Assembly (NCBI RefSeq): GCF_003046475.1
Contig: NZ_PZZZ01000009.1
Coordinates: 62,001-126,000, forward strand
DNA length: 64,000 bases
DNA from: Mycoplana dimorpha
GTDB lineage: Bacteria > Pseudomonadota > Alphaproteobacteria > Rhizobiales > Rhizobiaceae
Reading direction: 5' to 3'
This document shows, one piece after another, positions 48,697 through 57,805 of this stretch. The translations under genes were made by a program, and so were the position numbers. Numbering within the stretch: the stretch's first letter is position 1; every line of letters begins with the position of its first letter. The notes under the pieces are model-generated. The model had not been told where the DNA came from. It worked only from the letters and a program-made list of their open reading frames with translations, and did no database searches.

Positions 48697-48720
48697 AAGG
48701 GCGCCCATCCGGGCGTCCTT
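48697..48720 (+). promoter_or_regulatory. Hairpin between binding-protein and ATPase genes
   Basis: AAGGGCGCCC at 48697-48706 pairs with GGGCGTCCTT at 48711-48720, with one G-T wobble. Hairpins here commonly protect the binding-protein message and lower ATPase and permease expression. Confidence 0.55.
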
Positions 48721-48774
48721 CCTGCCTGGCCGAATGCGGCGGTTCTCCGGACGGCGCATTCTTCGCCTCTAGCG

Positions 48775-49854
48775 ATGGAGTCTTCTGTGGCCGAGTTCAT
48801 TCGATTTGACCGCATCACCAAATTCTACGGCGCGCTCTGCGTGGTCGAAAATCTCGACCTCGGCATTAAGAAGGGCGAGTTCGTCAGCCTGCTTGGCCCC
48901 TCCGGCTCGGGCAAGACGACGCTGCTGATGATGCTGGCCGGTTTCGAGCAGCCGACCTCCGGCAGCATCCTGCTCGACGGCACCGCCATCAATGCCGTGC
49001 CGACCCACCGGCGTGACATGGGCGTCGTCTTCCAGAGCTATGCGCTTTTCCCGCACATGTCCGTGGGCGACAACATCGCCTTTCCGCTGCAGATGCGCGG
49101 CATGGGCAAGGCCGAGACCGGCGAGCGCGTCAAGCGGGCGCTCGACATGGTGCAGCTTTCGGCCCTTTCCGACCGCCGCCCCTCGCAGCTCTCCGGCGGC
49201 CAGCAGCAGCGCGTCGCCCTCGCCCGGGCGCTCGTCTTCGAGCCGCGCGTCGTGCTGATGGACGAGCCGCTCGGCGCGCTCGACAAGCAACTGCGCGAAC
49301 AGATGCAACTCGACATCCGGGACCTGCATCGCCGCCTCGGCCTGACCATCGTCTTCGTCACCCACGACCAGTCCGAAGCGCTGACCATGTCGGATCGCGT
49401 CGCCGTCTTCAACAAGGGCAAGATCGAGCAGATCGGCACGCCGCGGCAGGTCTACGACGAGCCGACGACACGCTTCGTCGCCGAGTTCATCGGCGAGACC
49501 AACCTGGTGGAGGGCGTCGTCGAGACTGTACAGGGGCGGGAGGCGACGGTACGCCTTCCTTCCGGCGCTCAGATCGTTTCCGCGGTTTCGGGCAACGTCG
49601 CCTCCGGTCAGGCGGTTTACCTCTCCATTCGTCCCGAGCGGGTCGATCTCAGCGAAACCCGCGGGGAGGCCCGCAACGTGCTTGAGACGGAAGTGACCGA
49701 TTCCGTCTACCAGGGCGATCACCTCCGCGTGCAACTGCAGACCGCGGCCCACCCGCTGATCGCAAAGCTCGGCCGCAGGTCACGCGAATTTCTGCCGGGC
49801 ACCAAGGTCTATGCGGCCTTTTCGGCCGGCGATTGCCGGGTCATCGCGCCATGA
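48775..49854 (+). CDS. Polyamine-type ABC transporter ATPase (PotA family)
   Basis: The 359-residue protein has Walker A LGPSGSGKTT, the Q-loop GVVFQSYALFPHMSV, signature QLSGGQQQR, Walker B VVLMDEPLGALD, and the H-loop VTHDQSEA. A C-terminal TOBE-like regulatory domain begins near residue 245 (GVVETVQGREATVRL, LSIRPERVDL). It energises import with the two permeases that follow. ATG 48775 is used; a GTG at 48787 in frame is an alternative. Its stop overlaps the next start (ATGA at 49851-49854). Confidence 0.93.
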   Translation: MESSVAEFIRFDRITKFYGALCVVENLDLGIKKGEFVSLLGPSGSGKTTLLMMLAGFEQPTSGSILLDGTAINAVPTHRRDMGVVFQSYALFPHMSVGDNIAFPLQMRGMGKAETGERVKRALDMVQLSALSDRRPSQLSGGQQQRVALARALVFEPRVVLMDEPLGALDKQLREQMQLDIRDLHRRLGLTIVFVTHDQSEALTMSDRVAVFNKGKIEQIGTPRQVYDEPTTRFVAEFIGETNLVEGVVETVQGREATVRLPSGAQIVSAVSGNVASGQAVYLSIRPERVDLSETRGEARNVLETEVTDSVYQGDHLRVQLQTAAHPLIAKLGRRSREFLPGTKVYAAFSAGDCRVIAP

Positions 49855-51029
49855 GGAAGGCCTCGTCCCGCACCGGCCGGTCGCTGCTTCTGCTGGCGCC
49901 CCTTCTCGTGTTCCTGATCGCCTTCTTCGTCTGGCCGCTGTTCAGCATGATGTCGCAGGCCGTGTCCGATCCGGCCGTGCTGCGCCTTCTGCCGCGCACC
50001 GCTGAGGTGCTGGCCGACTGGGACCGCAAGTCGCCGCCGACCACGCCCATGCAGACGGCGCTGATGGAAGACCTGAAGGCCGTCAACGACGACCAGGCGC
50101 TCGGCGACATGGTGCGCCGCCTCAACAGCGCCCGCTCGGGCTTCCGCACGCTGATGGGCAAGACGACGAGCGCACTTGCAGACACGGGTAATCCGCCGGC
50201 CGATCTCGTTTCCATCGACAAGCGATGGGCAAATCCGGAATACTGGCTGGCAATCGCCGACGCGCTGTCGCCGCTGACCGATCGCAATCTGCTCGCCGCC
50301 GTCGATCTCGGCCGGAACTCCGCCGGGAATATCGAGCACCTGCCCGCTGACCAGTCGGTCAACCGCGTGATTCTCGTGCGCACCTTCTGGATCGCAGCAC
50401 TCGTCACCTTCGCCTGTGCCTGCATCGGCTTTCCCTATGCCATCATCGCCGCGTCGCTCGAAGGCTGGAAACGGGACCTAATGCTCGCCGCCGTGCTGCT
50501 GCCGCTGTGGACGTCGCTGCTGGTGCGCACCGCCGCCTGGTTCATCCTCCTGCAGGAACAGGGCCTCATCAACGATTTCCTGCGTTGGATCGGTCTCATC
50601 GATGCGCCGCTGGCGCTGATCTTCAACCGCACCGGCGTCATCATCGCCATGACCCATGTGCTGCTGCCCTTCATGGTGCTGCCGATCTACTCGGTGCTGA
50701 TCACCATCCCCAAGAACCTGATGCCGGCCGCCGCCTCGCTCGGCGCGCCGCCATGGCGCGCGTTTTTGCGCGTGCTCCTGCCATTGAGCCTGCGCGGCGT
50801 TGCCTCCGGCGGCTTGCTCGTCTTCATCTCGGCGATCGGCTACTACATCACGCCGGCGCTGATCGGCGGGCCGGGGGACCAGATGATCTCCTCGATCATC
50901 GCCTTCTACGCTCTCGGCTCGGCGAACTGGGGCATGGCCGGGGCGCTTGGCGTCGTGCTGCTCGTCGCGACGCTCCTGCTCTACAGCGTCTATGCGCGGC
51001 TCTCCAGCGATGATCCGGGGAGGCGCTGA
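49851..51029 (+). CDS. Polyamine-type ABC permease 1 (PotB-like) with large periplasmic insert
   Basis: The 392-residue permease is about 100 residues longer than PotB. After the first helix (LLLLAPLLVFLIAFFVWPL) comes a polar insert of about 130 residues (roughly 30-160) before the second helix (TFWIAALVTFACACIGFPYAIIAA). The ATPase-contact loop is AAASLGAPPWRAFLRVLLPLSLRG. ATG 49851 overlaps the potA-like stop. The insert may contact the binding protein or close the periplasmic side. Confidence 0.9.
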   Translation: MRKASSRTGRSLLLLAPLLVFLIAFFVWPLFSMMSQAVSDPAVLRLLPRTAEVLADWDRKSPPTTPMQTALMEDLKAVNDDQALGDMVRRLNSARSGFRTLMGKTTSALADTGNPPADLVSIDKRWANPEYWLAIADALSPLTDRNLLAAVDLGRNSAGNIEHLPADQSVNRVILVRTFWIAALVTFACACIGFPYAIIAASLEGWKRDLMLAAVLLPLWTSLLVRTAAWFILLQEQGLINDFLRWIGLIDAPLALIFNRTGVIIAMTHVLLPFMVLPIYSVLITIPKNLMPAAASLGAPPWRAFLRVLLPLSLRGVASGGLLVFISAIGYYITPALIGGPGDQMISSIIAFYALGSANWGMAGALGVVLLVATLLLYSVYARLSSDDPGRR

Positions 51030-51031
51030 CG

Positions 51032-51814
51032 ATGCCGATGAAAATCGCCAAGGCCACCTTCGCCACGCTGACGATCCTCTTCCTCGTCGCGCCGCTCGTC
51101 GCCATCCTGCCGCTCGCCTTCACCTCGAGCGTCATCCTCACCTATCCGATCCCGTCCTGGTCGCTGCGCTGGTTCGAGGAGCTGTTCTTCGCCGACGCCT
51201 GGCGGCGGGCGATCATCAACAGCCTGATCATCGGCACGGGCACCACGCTGCTTGCGACCGCGCTCGGCACGGCCGCCTCGCTCGGCCTGCGCAACCGGCT
51301 GATCTTCTTGCGCGGCACGATGCGCACGCTCTTCCTGTTGCCGATGGTGGTGCCGGCCGTCGTGCTTGGCGTCGGCCTGCAGGTGCTGCTCGCAGGCTTC
51401 GGCCTGACCAACAGCTATCTGGGCGTGATCATCGCTCACACGGTCGTCGCCGTGCCCTTCGTCGTGGTCAGCGTCACCGGCGCGCTCGCCGGGATCGACG
51501 AACGGGTGGAACTTGCCGCGCAAAGCCTCGGCGCATCACCGCCGACGGTCTTCCGCCGCGTGACGCTGCCGCTCGCCTTGCCCGGGGTGCTCTCCGGCAC
51601 CGTGCTGGCCTTTGCCACCTCGCTCGACGAAGTGGTGCTGACGCTGTTCGTCGCCGGCCCCAACCAGCGCACCTTGGCGCGGCAGATGTTTTCCAGCATC
51701 CGCGAGAACATCAGCCCTGCGATCGCCGCCGCTGCCTTCCTCTTCATTGCCGCAACCATTCTAATCGGCTTCATCGTCGTCCTGTCGCGCTCCATCCTGG
51801 CAAGGCGGCGCTAG
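51032..51814 (+). CDS. Polyamine-type ABC permease 2 (PotC-like)
   Basis: The 260-residue permease has a regular PotC-like helix pattern (ATLTILFLVAPLVAILPLAF; MRTLFLLPMVVPAVVLGVGLQVLL; ATSLDEVVLTLFVAGP) and the contact loop AAQSLGASPPTVFRRVTLPLALPG. It starts 2 bases after the first permease stop and ends the operon. Confidence 0.93.
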   Translation: MPMKIAKATFATLTILFLVAPLVAILPLAFTSSVILTYPIPSWSLRWFEELFFADAWRRAIINSLIIGTGTTLLATALGTAASLGLRNRLIFLRGTMRTLFLLPMVVPAVVLGVGLQVLLAGFGLTNSYLGVIIAHTVVAVPFVVVSVTGALAGIDERVELAAQSLGASPPTVFRRVTLPLALPGVLSGTVLAFATSLDEVVLTLFVAGPNQRTLARQMFSSIRENISPAIAAAAFLFIAATILIGFIVVLSRSILARRR

Positions 51815-52483
51815 GATGCACCCTAGGACACCCCGAAGGTTCGGCGTGATCTCTGCGCGAGCGCCACGCATCGCGGAGGCGCTCCCGAGAAAATCGTCGG
51901 AGCCTCCACGCTGTTCCATTGGGCCGCTCGGACTTTGGAACGCCGCAGCCGGCGCTCGGCGGCGGCAAAATCAACTGCGTGCAGAGCAAAGGCATTTTGA
52001 TCATCGGCCATGGCTCGCCGCGCTCGACGACATGCTCGACCTCCAGATACCTAGGGGCGAGCGTCGCTTGCCGGCAGAACACGGCGCCTGCCTCCGTCGG
52101 CGTCACGCCCGATGCGCCGCGCACCAGAAGGCGCGTCGACAGTGTCACTTTCAAGACGACTGATCCGCTGGCTGAGCCCCGACGTCGCTATTCCGAGTTG
52201 GGCTGCGGCCTTGCCCAGGCTTCCACATTCTACTGCCGTTCGCAGATACTTGAGCTGCCGCAACTCCATGCTTACTCGACTTTGATGGCAGGACCGGCCA
52301 CGGTGCGCGCTCGACCTCACGCGAGGCTCCCGGGCAAGCAGCGAAGTGAATCAACCTGCAGCGCTATACAACTGACAGATCGCCTTTTCGATAGGCCCCG
52401 TCGCAACAACCGTAGCCGCCCACTTGCGAAAGCTTGTCGGACGTGCAGCGGCAGACTGCTGCGGAGACGTCGGCTGTCGCCCC
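51815..52483. other. Intergenic stretch with a LysR remnant
   Basis: This 669-base stretch has no intact gene. Its middle holds the LysR fragments described separately at 52030-52269. I see nothing recognisable in 51815-52029 or 52270-52483. Confidence 0.6.
52030..52269 (-). pseudogene. LysR-family regulator remnant (N-terminal fragment, frameshifted)
   Basis: From ATG 52269 the frame reads MELRQLKYLRTAVECGSLGK and the LysR helix-turn-helix (AAAQLGIATSGLSQRISRLES), then loses similarity near 52147. A second minus-strand frame picks up the next family segment, LSTRLLVRGASGVTPTEAGA, ending near 52030. The effector domain is absent. It is a decayed LysR gene with at least one frameshift and a large deletion. 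Confidence 0.75.
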
Positions 52484-53317
52484 TCAGGAGAAGATGCGAT
52501 GGCTGTCCAGCAGCATCTTGGCAGAGGTGATCGTCAGGAAGACACCGAAGAGCAGGCGCAGCGTGCGCGGCTCGATGGTGTGCGCCGTGCGGGCGCCGAG
52601 CGGTGCGAACCACATGCTGGTGAAGACGATCGCCACGAGGCCGCCAAGGTTCACGTAACCCAGCGAGAATGCCGGGAGACCGGCCTTGCCCCAGCCGTTG
52701 ATGACGTAGCCGACCGCGCCGGGAAGCGCGATGATCAGGCCGATCACCGAGGCGGTGCCGACGGCACGGCGGACGGGATAGCTGCAGATGCTGAGGGCCG
52801 GCACCGTCAAGGTGCCGCCACCGATGCCCATGAGCGTCGAAATCGTTCCGATCGTCGTCGCCATGCCGGCCTGCCCCGGCCGCCCCGGCAGGCCCTTGAC
52901 CGGGTGCCATCCCTCGCGCGTGAAAAGCATGTAGAGCGCGACCAGCGCCGCGACGATGCCGAAGATGGCCGTCAGCACGGAGGCGGTTGCATAGGAGGCG
53001 ATGAGGACACCGATGACGACGCCGACGGCGACGAACGGCGCCCAGAGTTTTAGCAGGTCGGTATCAACTGCACCCTTTGCCTTGTGGGCGCGGATCGACT
53101 GGATGGAGGTGGGAATGATGGTGGCGAGCGACGTGCCCACGGCGATATGGGCCCGCAAGGCAGGATCGACGTCAAAAGCCGCCAGTACATGATAGAGGAC
53201 CGGCACCACGACAATGCCGCCGCCAACTCCCAGCAGTCCGGCCAGAAATCCTGACACGCAGCCCACGAGACCGAGAACGAGCGCAAACGAAGTCAAAAGC
53301 GTGAGCGATGCAGGCAT
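52484..53317 (-). CDS. TSUP (TauE/SafE) family membrane permease
   Basis: The 277-residue protein has about eight membrane helices and the two TSUP repeats, each starting with a GVGGG-type motif (FLAGLLGVGGGIVVVPVLYHV; ISTLMGIGGGTLTVPALSI). The family exports or imports sulfite, sulfoacetate or other organic anions. ATG 53317 has AGGGG 6 bases upstream; the longer frame to 53410 is unlikely. It lies downstream of the FAH gene in the same direction and could clear sulfite or an acid released by that pathway (inference). Confidence 0.88.
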   Translation of the reverse strand: MPASLTLLTSFALVLGLVGCVSGFLAGLLGVGGGIVVVPVLYHVLAAFDVDPALRAHIAVGTSLATIIPTSIQSIRAHKAKGAVDTDLLKLWAPFVAVGVVIGVLIASYATASVLTAIFGIVAALVALYMLFTREGWHPVKGLPGRPGQAGMATTIGTISTLMGIGGGTLTVPALSICSYPVRRAVGTASVIGLIIALPGAVGYVINGWGKAGLPAFSLGYVNLGGLVAIVFTSMWFAPLGARTAHTIEPRTLRLLFGVFLTITSAKMLLDSHRIFS

Positions 53318-53449
53318 GGCAGCCCCTGGAGAACGAGTTGGTGAAAGCAGGCCCCGGCTACGGCCGTTTAGCGAGGGAACAGGGTGCGCCCGCGGGAGCG
53401 CCCTGTTCATTCATGCGGCATGGCGCCAGGCGCCCTGCCCTGTCTTCAA

Positions 53450-54157
53450 TCAGGCGACCCGGAAGCGGATCTCGTCGACGCCGGCCACATGGCCGACCAT
53501 CTCGTCGCCCTTGACGACGGCGCCAACGCCCGCAGGCGTGCCCGCGAAGATCAGGTCGCCGGCCTTCAGTTCGAACAGGCGCGACAGGTAGGAGATCATT
53601 TCCGGCACCTTCCAGATCATCTGGTTGAGGTCGCCGCTCTGGCGCATCTCGCCGTTCACTTTCAGCCAGACCGCGCCATCCGTCGGATGGCCGACCTTGG
53701 ACACCGGATGCAGCGGACCGCACGGCGCCGACGCTTCGAAGGCCTTGCCGGTTTCCCACGGCCGACCGAGCTTCTTCGCCTCGCCCTGGAGGTCGCGGCG
53801 CGTCATGTCGAGGCCGACGGCATAGCCATAGACGTGGTCCAGGGCGTTCTCGAGGGGAATGTTGACGCCGCCCTTGTGCAGTGCCACCACCAACTCGATC
53901 TCGTGGTGGACGTCCTTCGTCTCACTCGGATAGGGAAAATCCTGGCCGAGCGGGACGATCGTGTCGGGGTTCTTCTGGAAGAAGAAGGGCGGCTCCTTGT
54001 TTGGATCGTGGCCCATTTCGATGGCGTGATCGGCAAAGTTGCGGCCGACACAGTAGATGCGGTGGATGGGGAACTGCGCGTCGCTTCCCGACACTGCCAG
54101 CGTCGGCACCGGCGCCGGATTGAAGACGTAGTTCTTGAGTTGGGGCATTTCGTTCAT
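53450..54157 (-). CDS. Fumarylacetoacetate hydrolase-family protein (fumarylpyruvate hydrolase-like)
   Basis: The 235-residue protein has the FAH pattern: IHRIYCVGRNFADHAIEMG, PPFFFQKNPDTIVPLG, the metal-binding glutamates in HHEIELVVAL, YAVGLDMTRRDLQ, and LKAGDLIFAGTPAGVGAV near the end. Length and motifs match NagK-type fumarylpyruvate or acylpyruvate hydrolases, which cleave C-C bonds late in aromatic breakdown. AGGAG precedes ATG 54157, which overlaps the permease stop by one base. It shares the importer operon, so the imported solute may be degraded through an acylpyruvate. Confidence 0.9.
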   Translation of the reverse strand: MNEMPQLKNYVFNPAPVPTLAVSGSDAQFPIHRIYCVGRNFADHAIEMGHDPNKEPPFFFQKNPDTIVPLGQDFPYPSETKDVHHEIELVVALHKGGVNIPLENALDHVYGYAVGLDMTRRDLQGEAKKLGRPWETGKAFEASAPCGPLHPVSKVGHPTDGAVWLKVNGEMRQSGDLNQMIWKVPEMISYLSRLFELKAGDLIFAGTPAGVGAVVKGDEMVGHVAGVDEIRFRVA

Positions 54158-54909
54158 TATCGCGCTCCTGCGTAGTATTCTATGCGTTTTTCGAAGTGTT
54201 CTACTCCCGCGGACAGCAGCATCGCCACCACGAAGAGAAGCATGGTGAGGGCCCAGAAGCGCTCCATGTCGAAGTTGCGGGAGTAAAGCTCGAAGAGCTC
54301 GCCGTAACCGATGACGGAGACCAGGATCTGGCCGATGACAACCCCCTTCACGCCGCGAATGAGGCCGATCCTGATACCGGCCAGGATTTCGGGGAGTGCG
54401 GAGAGAAGGATGATCTTGGTGAAGATCGTCCAGCGCGATGCGCCATAGCTGCGGCCCATCTCGACCAGCGAAGTGGGCACCTGCATGACGCCGGCGCGGG
54501 CATCCAGAACGATGATCCAGACCGCGAACAGGAACACGGTGACGAACACCGTCGTCTCGCCGAGGCCGAACAGGATCATCAGGATCGGTACCAGCGCCGA
54601 CAGCGGGGCGCTGACGAACATGTTCACCCAGAGGCCGCAAATGTTGTCGATGACCTTTACACGCCCCATCAGGACCCCGAGCGGCACGCCGACGACGATG
54701 GAAAGCGCCATACCGTAGACGAAGGACCGCAGCGTGATCATCGAGGCGCTCTGCCACGATCCGGTCTGGACGAGGTCGATCCCGGCGGCGATGATGGAGG
54801 TAACCGGCGGGATGAGAAACATCAGTTCAAGCTGGCCGACGATCTCCCAGACCAGCAGCCAGAAGATCAGCGACGTCATCATGGGAATGCGTGTGCCGAA
54901 CAGGGTCAT
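54157..54909 (-). CDS. ABC transporter permease (TauC/SsuC type) 2
   Basis: The 250-residue permease has six helices and the conserved loop EMGRSYGASRWTIFTKIILLSALPEILAG that binds the ATPase. It belongs to the nitrate/sulfonate/taurine class. It lies 6 bases after the ATPase gene and overlaps the FAH start by one base. A second permease of the same class is in the operon, so the channel may be a heterodimer. Confidence 0.9.
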   Translation of the reverse strand: MTLFGTRIPMMTSLIFWLLVWEIVGQLELMFLIPPVTSIIAAGIDLVQTGSWQSASMITLRSFVYGMALSIVVGVPLGVLMGRVKVIDNICGLWVNMFVSAPLSALVPILMILFGLGETTVFVTVFLFAVWIIVLDARAGVMQVPTSLVEMGRSYGASRWTIFTKIILLSALPEILAGIRIGLIRGVKGVVIGQILVSVIGYGELFELYSRNFDMERFWALTMLLFVVAMLLSAGVEHFEKRIEYYAGAR

Positions 54910-54915
54910 GGCGCA

Positions 54916-55725
54916 TCACTCCGCATACTGGCGCAGCCCCTGCCAGATCTCCTCGACGACGTCGAGATATCCGGCATCGCGGCGAATGTCATCCGGCGAG
55001 GCCGAACGGTCGATCATGGGGTCGATGACCTGCGAGATGCGGCCCGGCCGCGGCGACAGCAGTACGATGCGATCCGACACGTAGACCGCCTCCTCGATCG
55101 AGTGGGTTACGAAGATGAAGGTCTTCTTCTCCTGCTCGACGAGCCGCAACAGGTCTTCCTGGAACTTGCGCCGGTTCTGCTCGTCGACGGCCGAGAACGG
55201 CTCGTCGAGCAGGAGCACGTCGGCGTTGACCGCAAAGGCACGGGCGATGCCGACCCGCTGGCGCATGCCGCCGGAGAGCTCATGGGGATACTTCTCTTCG
55301 AAACCCGCAAGCCCCACCTGTTCGATATAGCGCCTGGCGATACGGTTCCGTTCGGCGGACACCACGCCCTTCAGTTCGAGGCCAAAGGCGACGTTGCGCA
55401 GCACGGTGGCCCAGGGCATCAGCGCAAAATCCTGGAAGACGAAGGCCCGCTCGGGACCCGGTCCGGTGACGGCGCGGCCGTTCACCCGGATTTCCCCGGA
55501 CGTCGCGGGCACCAGGCCGGCGATGATCTTCAGCAGGGTCGTCTTTCCGCAGCCGGAAGGCCCCAGAAGCGTGGTGAGCTTGCCGCGTTCGAACTCGAGA
55601 TTGATGCCGCGCAACGCCTCGACGTCGCGATAGTTCTTGCAGACGTCACAGACCTGCACGACCGGATCGTTGCTGGTGACAGCGGTCACGCCGGCGCTGC
55701 TGCGCGCCAAAGCAGGATTGGCCAT
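54916..55725 (-). CDS. ABC transporter ATPase (TauB/SsuB type)
   Basis: The 269-residue protein has Walker A LGPSGCGKTT, Q-loop AFVFQDFALMPWATVL, signature ELSGGMRQR, Walker B VLLLDEPFSAVDEQNR and H-loop VTHSIEEA. These are the SsuB/TauB forms. ATG 55725 has GAGGAGA upstream; an in-frame ATG at 55770 lies in the preceding permease gene. It serves the two flanking permeases. Confidence 0.93.
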   Translation of the reverse strand: MANPALARSSAGVTAVTSNDPVVQVCDVCKNYRDVEALRGINLEFERGKLTTLLGPSGCGKTTLLKIIAGLVPATSGEIRVNGRAVTGPGPERAFVFQDFALMPWATVLRNVAFGLELKGVVSAERNRIARRYIEQVGLAGFEEKYPHELSGGMRQRVGIARAFAVNADVLLLDEPFSAVDEQNRRKFQEDLLRLVEQEKKTFIFVTHSIEEAVYVSDRIVLLSPRPGRISQVIDPMIDRSASPDDIRRDAGYLDVVEEIWQGLRQYAE

Positions 55726-55726
55726 A

Positions 55727-56572
55727 TTATTTTCTCCTCTTTTCCGGACGCAGCCAGTGCGTTTCAACATACTGCAGGCCGGCGAGCGTCAGCGTGGAAA
55801 CCGCGATGATCGATGCGACGGCGGCGTACATATGCGCGTAGTTGGCGACCGAGCGATGGTAGGTGATGAGGTCGCCGATGCCGGTCGGGGTGATCAGCAG
55901 TTCGGCAAGCATCACGCCGATGAAGCCGGCGGCGATGCCGAGCCGCAGGCCGGCAAACAGCACCGGCGAGGCATCGGGGATGATGATCTTGAAGATCTGC
56001 TGCAGGCGCGTGCCCTGGAAGGAGCGGCACATGTCGACCAGCGACGGATTGACGTGCCGGACGGCCTTGTAGGAGTTCAGCACGATAACCGGCAGGGCGA
56101 GCATGATGACCGCGAGCGTCTTGGCGGTCAGGCCGATGCCGTAGACGAAGGTGACGAGCGGCACCAAAGCGGCCATTGGCGCGGCCTGCAGGACGATGAA
56201 GACGGGCGCAAGCAGCCATTCTGCCTTGTCGGACAGTCCCATGGCGACGCCGAGCGCAATGCCGATTACGGCGGAAAGCACGACTCCGAGCAGCAACGGC
56301 TGCAGCGTCAGGAAATAGGCCCTGTGCATGCTGCCATCGGCCACCATCTCGGCAAAGGCGGCGACCGTTTCGAAAAAGGTCGGGAAAGCGAAGCTGATCG
56401 GGATTCGTCCGGCCATTTCCCAGGCCGCAAAGAGGATCGCGAGCGATATGACGATCCAGAAGGACCGCCGCTGGTCCGCGAAGGTTCGGACCGACTCGAT
56501 AAAGGTAGCCGGAGCCTCTTTCGAGGCTCCGATACCGTTGTCGAGCTTTGCAGGTGATACCGTCATCTGCAT
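55727..56572 (-). CDS. ABC transporter permease (TauC/SsuC type) 1
   Basis: The 281-residue permease has the class helices and the contact loop MCRSFQGTRLQQIFKIIIPDASPVLFAG. It differs clearly from the second permease. The start is ATG 56572 or 56566; neither has a strong ribosome site, and both follow the binding-protein stop (56574-56576) directly, which suggests coupled translation. Confidence 0.9.
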   Translation of the reverse strand: MQMTVSPAKLDNGIGASKEAPATFIESVRTFADQRRSFWIVISLAILFAAWEMAGRIPISFAFPTFFETVAAFAEMVADGSMHRAYFLTLQPLLLGVVLSAVIGIALGVAMGLSDKAEWLLAPVFIVLQAAPMAALVPLVTFVYGIGLTAKTLAVIMLALPVIVLNSYKAVRHVNPSLVDMCRSFQGTRLQQIFKIIIPDASPVLFAGLRLGIAAGFIGVMLAELLITPTGIGDLITYHRSVANYAHMYAAVASIIAVSTLTLAGLQYVETHWLRPEKRRK

Positions 56573-56573
56573 C

Positions 56574-57563
56574 TTACTTCGCGCCGATCCGACCGATCAC
56601 GTTGTTGAGAGCCGTCAGATCCCAGAAGTCCTCGACCTTGAGGTCCTTCGCCTCGCCTTCGAGGGCACCGGAGATGGTGTAGAAGTCGAAGTCGCTGCGG
56701 GCAGCCGCCTCGCCACCGCCGTTGAGCGGCACGGCCGGCGCGGCTTCCGTGAAATAAGGCTCGATGTCGGCCACCATTTCGGGCGTCGCGTCCGGAAGGA
56801 GCTTGTACTGGTCCCTCAGCGCCGCCGCCGCCTTCGGATCGGCTGCCACCTCCCGCCAGGTGGTCAGGATCGCCTCGACCAGGATCTCGACGTCCTTGGC
56901 GTTGGCGGCGAGGTAGTCCGTGTTGGCAAAGAGCGCCTCGTCCGTCGCGTTCACGCCGTCGAGCGGCAGGAAGGCGAACTTTCCGGGCGCCTTGTCCTCC
57001 AGCACACGCTTGCCGGACGAATCGACGATCGTCGCCTTGACGTTGCCCTGCAGAAGCGCGCCGGTGCGAACCTCTGCACCGGGCACATAGGAAATGCCCG
57101 AGTACTTGATGCCGTTCCTGGCGGCCATCAGCTGCATGATGGCTTCCGTCCCCGAGCCGCGCGAATGGACGGCGACTTCCTGGCCATCCAGGTCCTTCCA
57201 CTCCTTGTAGAACTCGGTGTTGACGACCGGGTAGAACTGCAGCGTGCTCAGCTGGGTGAAGATGCGGATCGGCGCCTTCACCTTCTGCAGCAGCGCGTAA
57301 GGTGCACCGACGCCGACATCGGCCTGGCCGCTGACAACCGCCTGCGCGGCGATGTCTTCACTCTTCAGGAACGTGACCTGCACGTCGACGCCCTTCTCCC
57401 TGGCGCGCTCGAAAGCGGCCAGAAGATGCAGCGATTCGACCGTGGCGATATCGCCAAAGGCGATCCGCATCGGATCCGCCCAGGCCATTCCCGGCGCGGC
57501 AGCGGCAACACAAAAGGCGACGGCAGAAACCGTAGCCCGGATTTTTCTGGCTAGCTGATTCAT
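56574..57563 (-). CDS. ABC transporter substrate-binding protein (NMT1/TauA-like)
   Basis: The 329-residue protein has a signal peptide (KIRATVSAVAFCVAAAAPGMAWA) and the TauA/NMT1 pattern: MRIAFGDIATVESLHLLAAFE, LKSEDIAAQAVVSGQADVGVGAPYALL, FYPVVNTEFYKEWKDLDGQEVAVHSRGSGTE, and LLQGNVKATIVD. It binds a small anion, sulfonate or thiamine-precursor-like solute in the periplasm. ATG 57563 has GGGAGGAAA upstream. Its promoter region contains AAACCAAT half-sites shared with the divergent GntR gene. Confidence 0.88.
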   Translation of the reverse strand: MNQLARKIRATVSAVAFCVAAAAPGMAWADPMRIAFGDIATVESLHLLAAFERAREKGVDVQVTFLKSEDIAAQAVVSGQADVGVGAPYALLQKVKAPIRIFTQLSTLQFYPVVNTEFYKEWKDLDGQEVAVHSRGSGTEAIMQLMAARNGIKYSGISYVPGAEVRTGALLQGNVKATIVDSSGKRVLEDKAPGKFAFLPLDGVNATDEALFANTDYLAANAKDVEILVEAILTTWREVAADPKAAAALRDQYKLLPDATPEMVADIEPYFTEAAPAVPLNGGGEAAARSDFDFYTISGALEGEAKDLKVEDFWDLTALNNVIGRIGAK

Positions 57564-57601
57564 GATTTCCTCCCTTCGACCGGGCTTCCCCCGGGAACCC
57601 A

Positions 57602-57619
57602 ATCTGAAACCAATCAGAT
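57602..57619. promoter_or_regulatory. Inverted repeat ATCTGA-AACCAA-TCAGAT
   Basis: The 6-bp arms are perfect, and the element contains AAACCAAT (57607-57614), the same 8-mer that forms the arms of the repeat at 57806-57826. It lies 39 bases upstream of the binding-protein start. Confidence 0.55.
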
Positions 57620-57805
57620 ATTAATCCGGAGCAGTGTCAACCTATTTTTTGCAACTTCCTTGGCCGGCGCAAACCAAAAAATTCCGCACAACGCCAAATC
57701 TACTGTAATTTATCGATATATTTCAATACTTTGAGGCGGCAATGACGTACTCCAACCCCTTCTCACCATCGATATTGACATGGCGCCATCGCGCCATTAT
57801 TGCTA

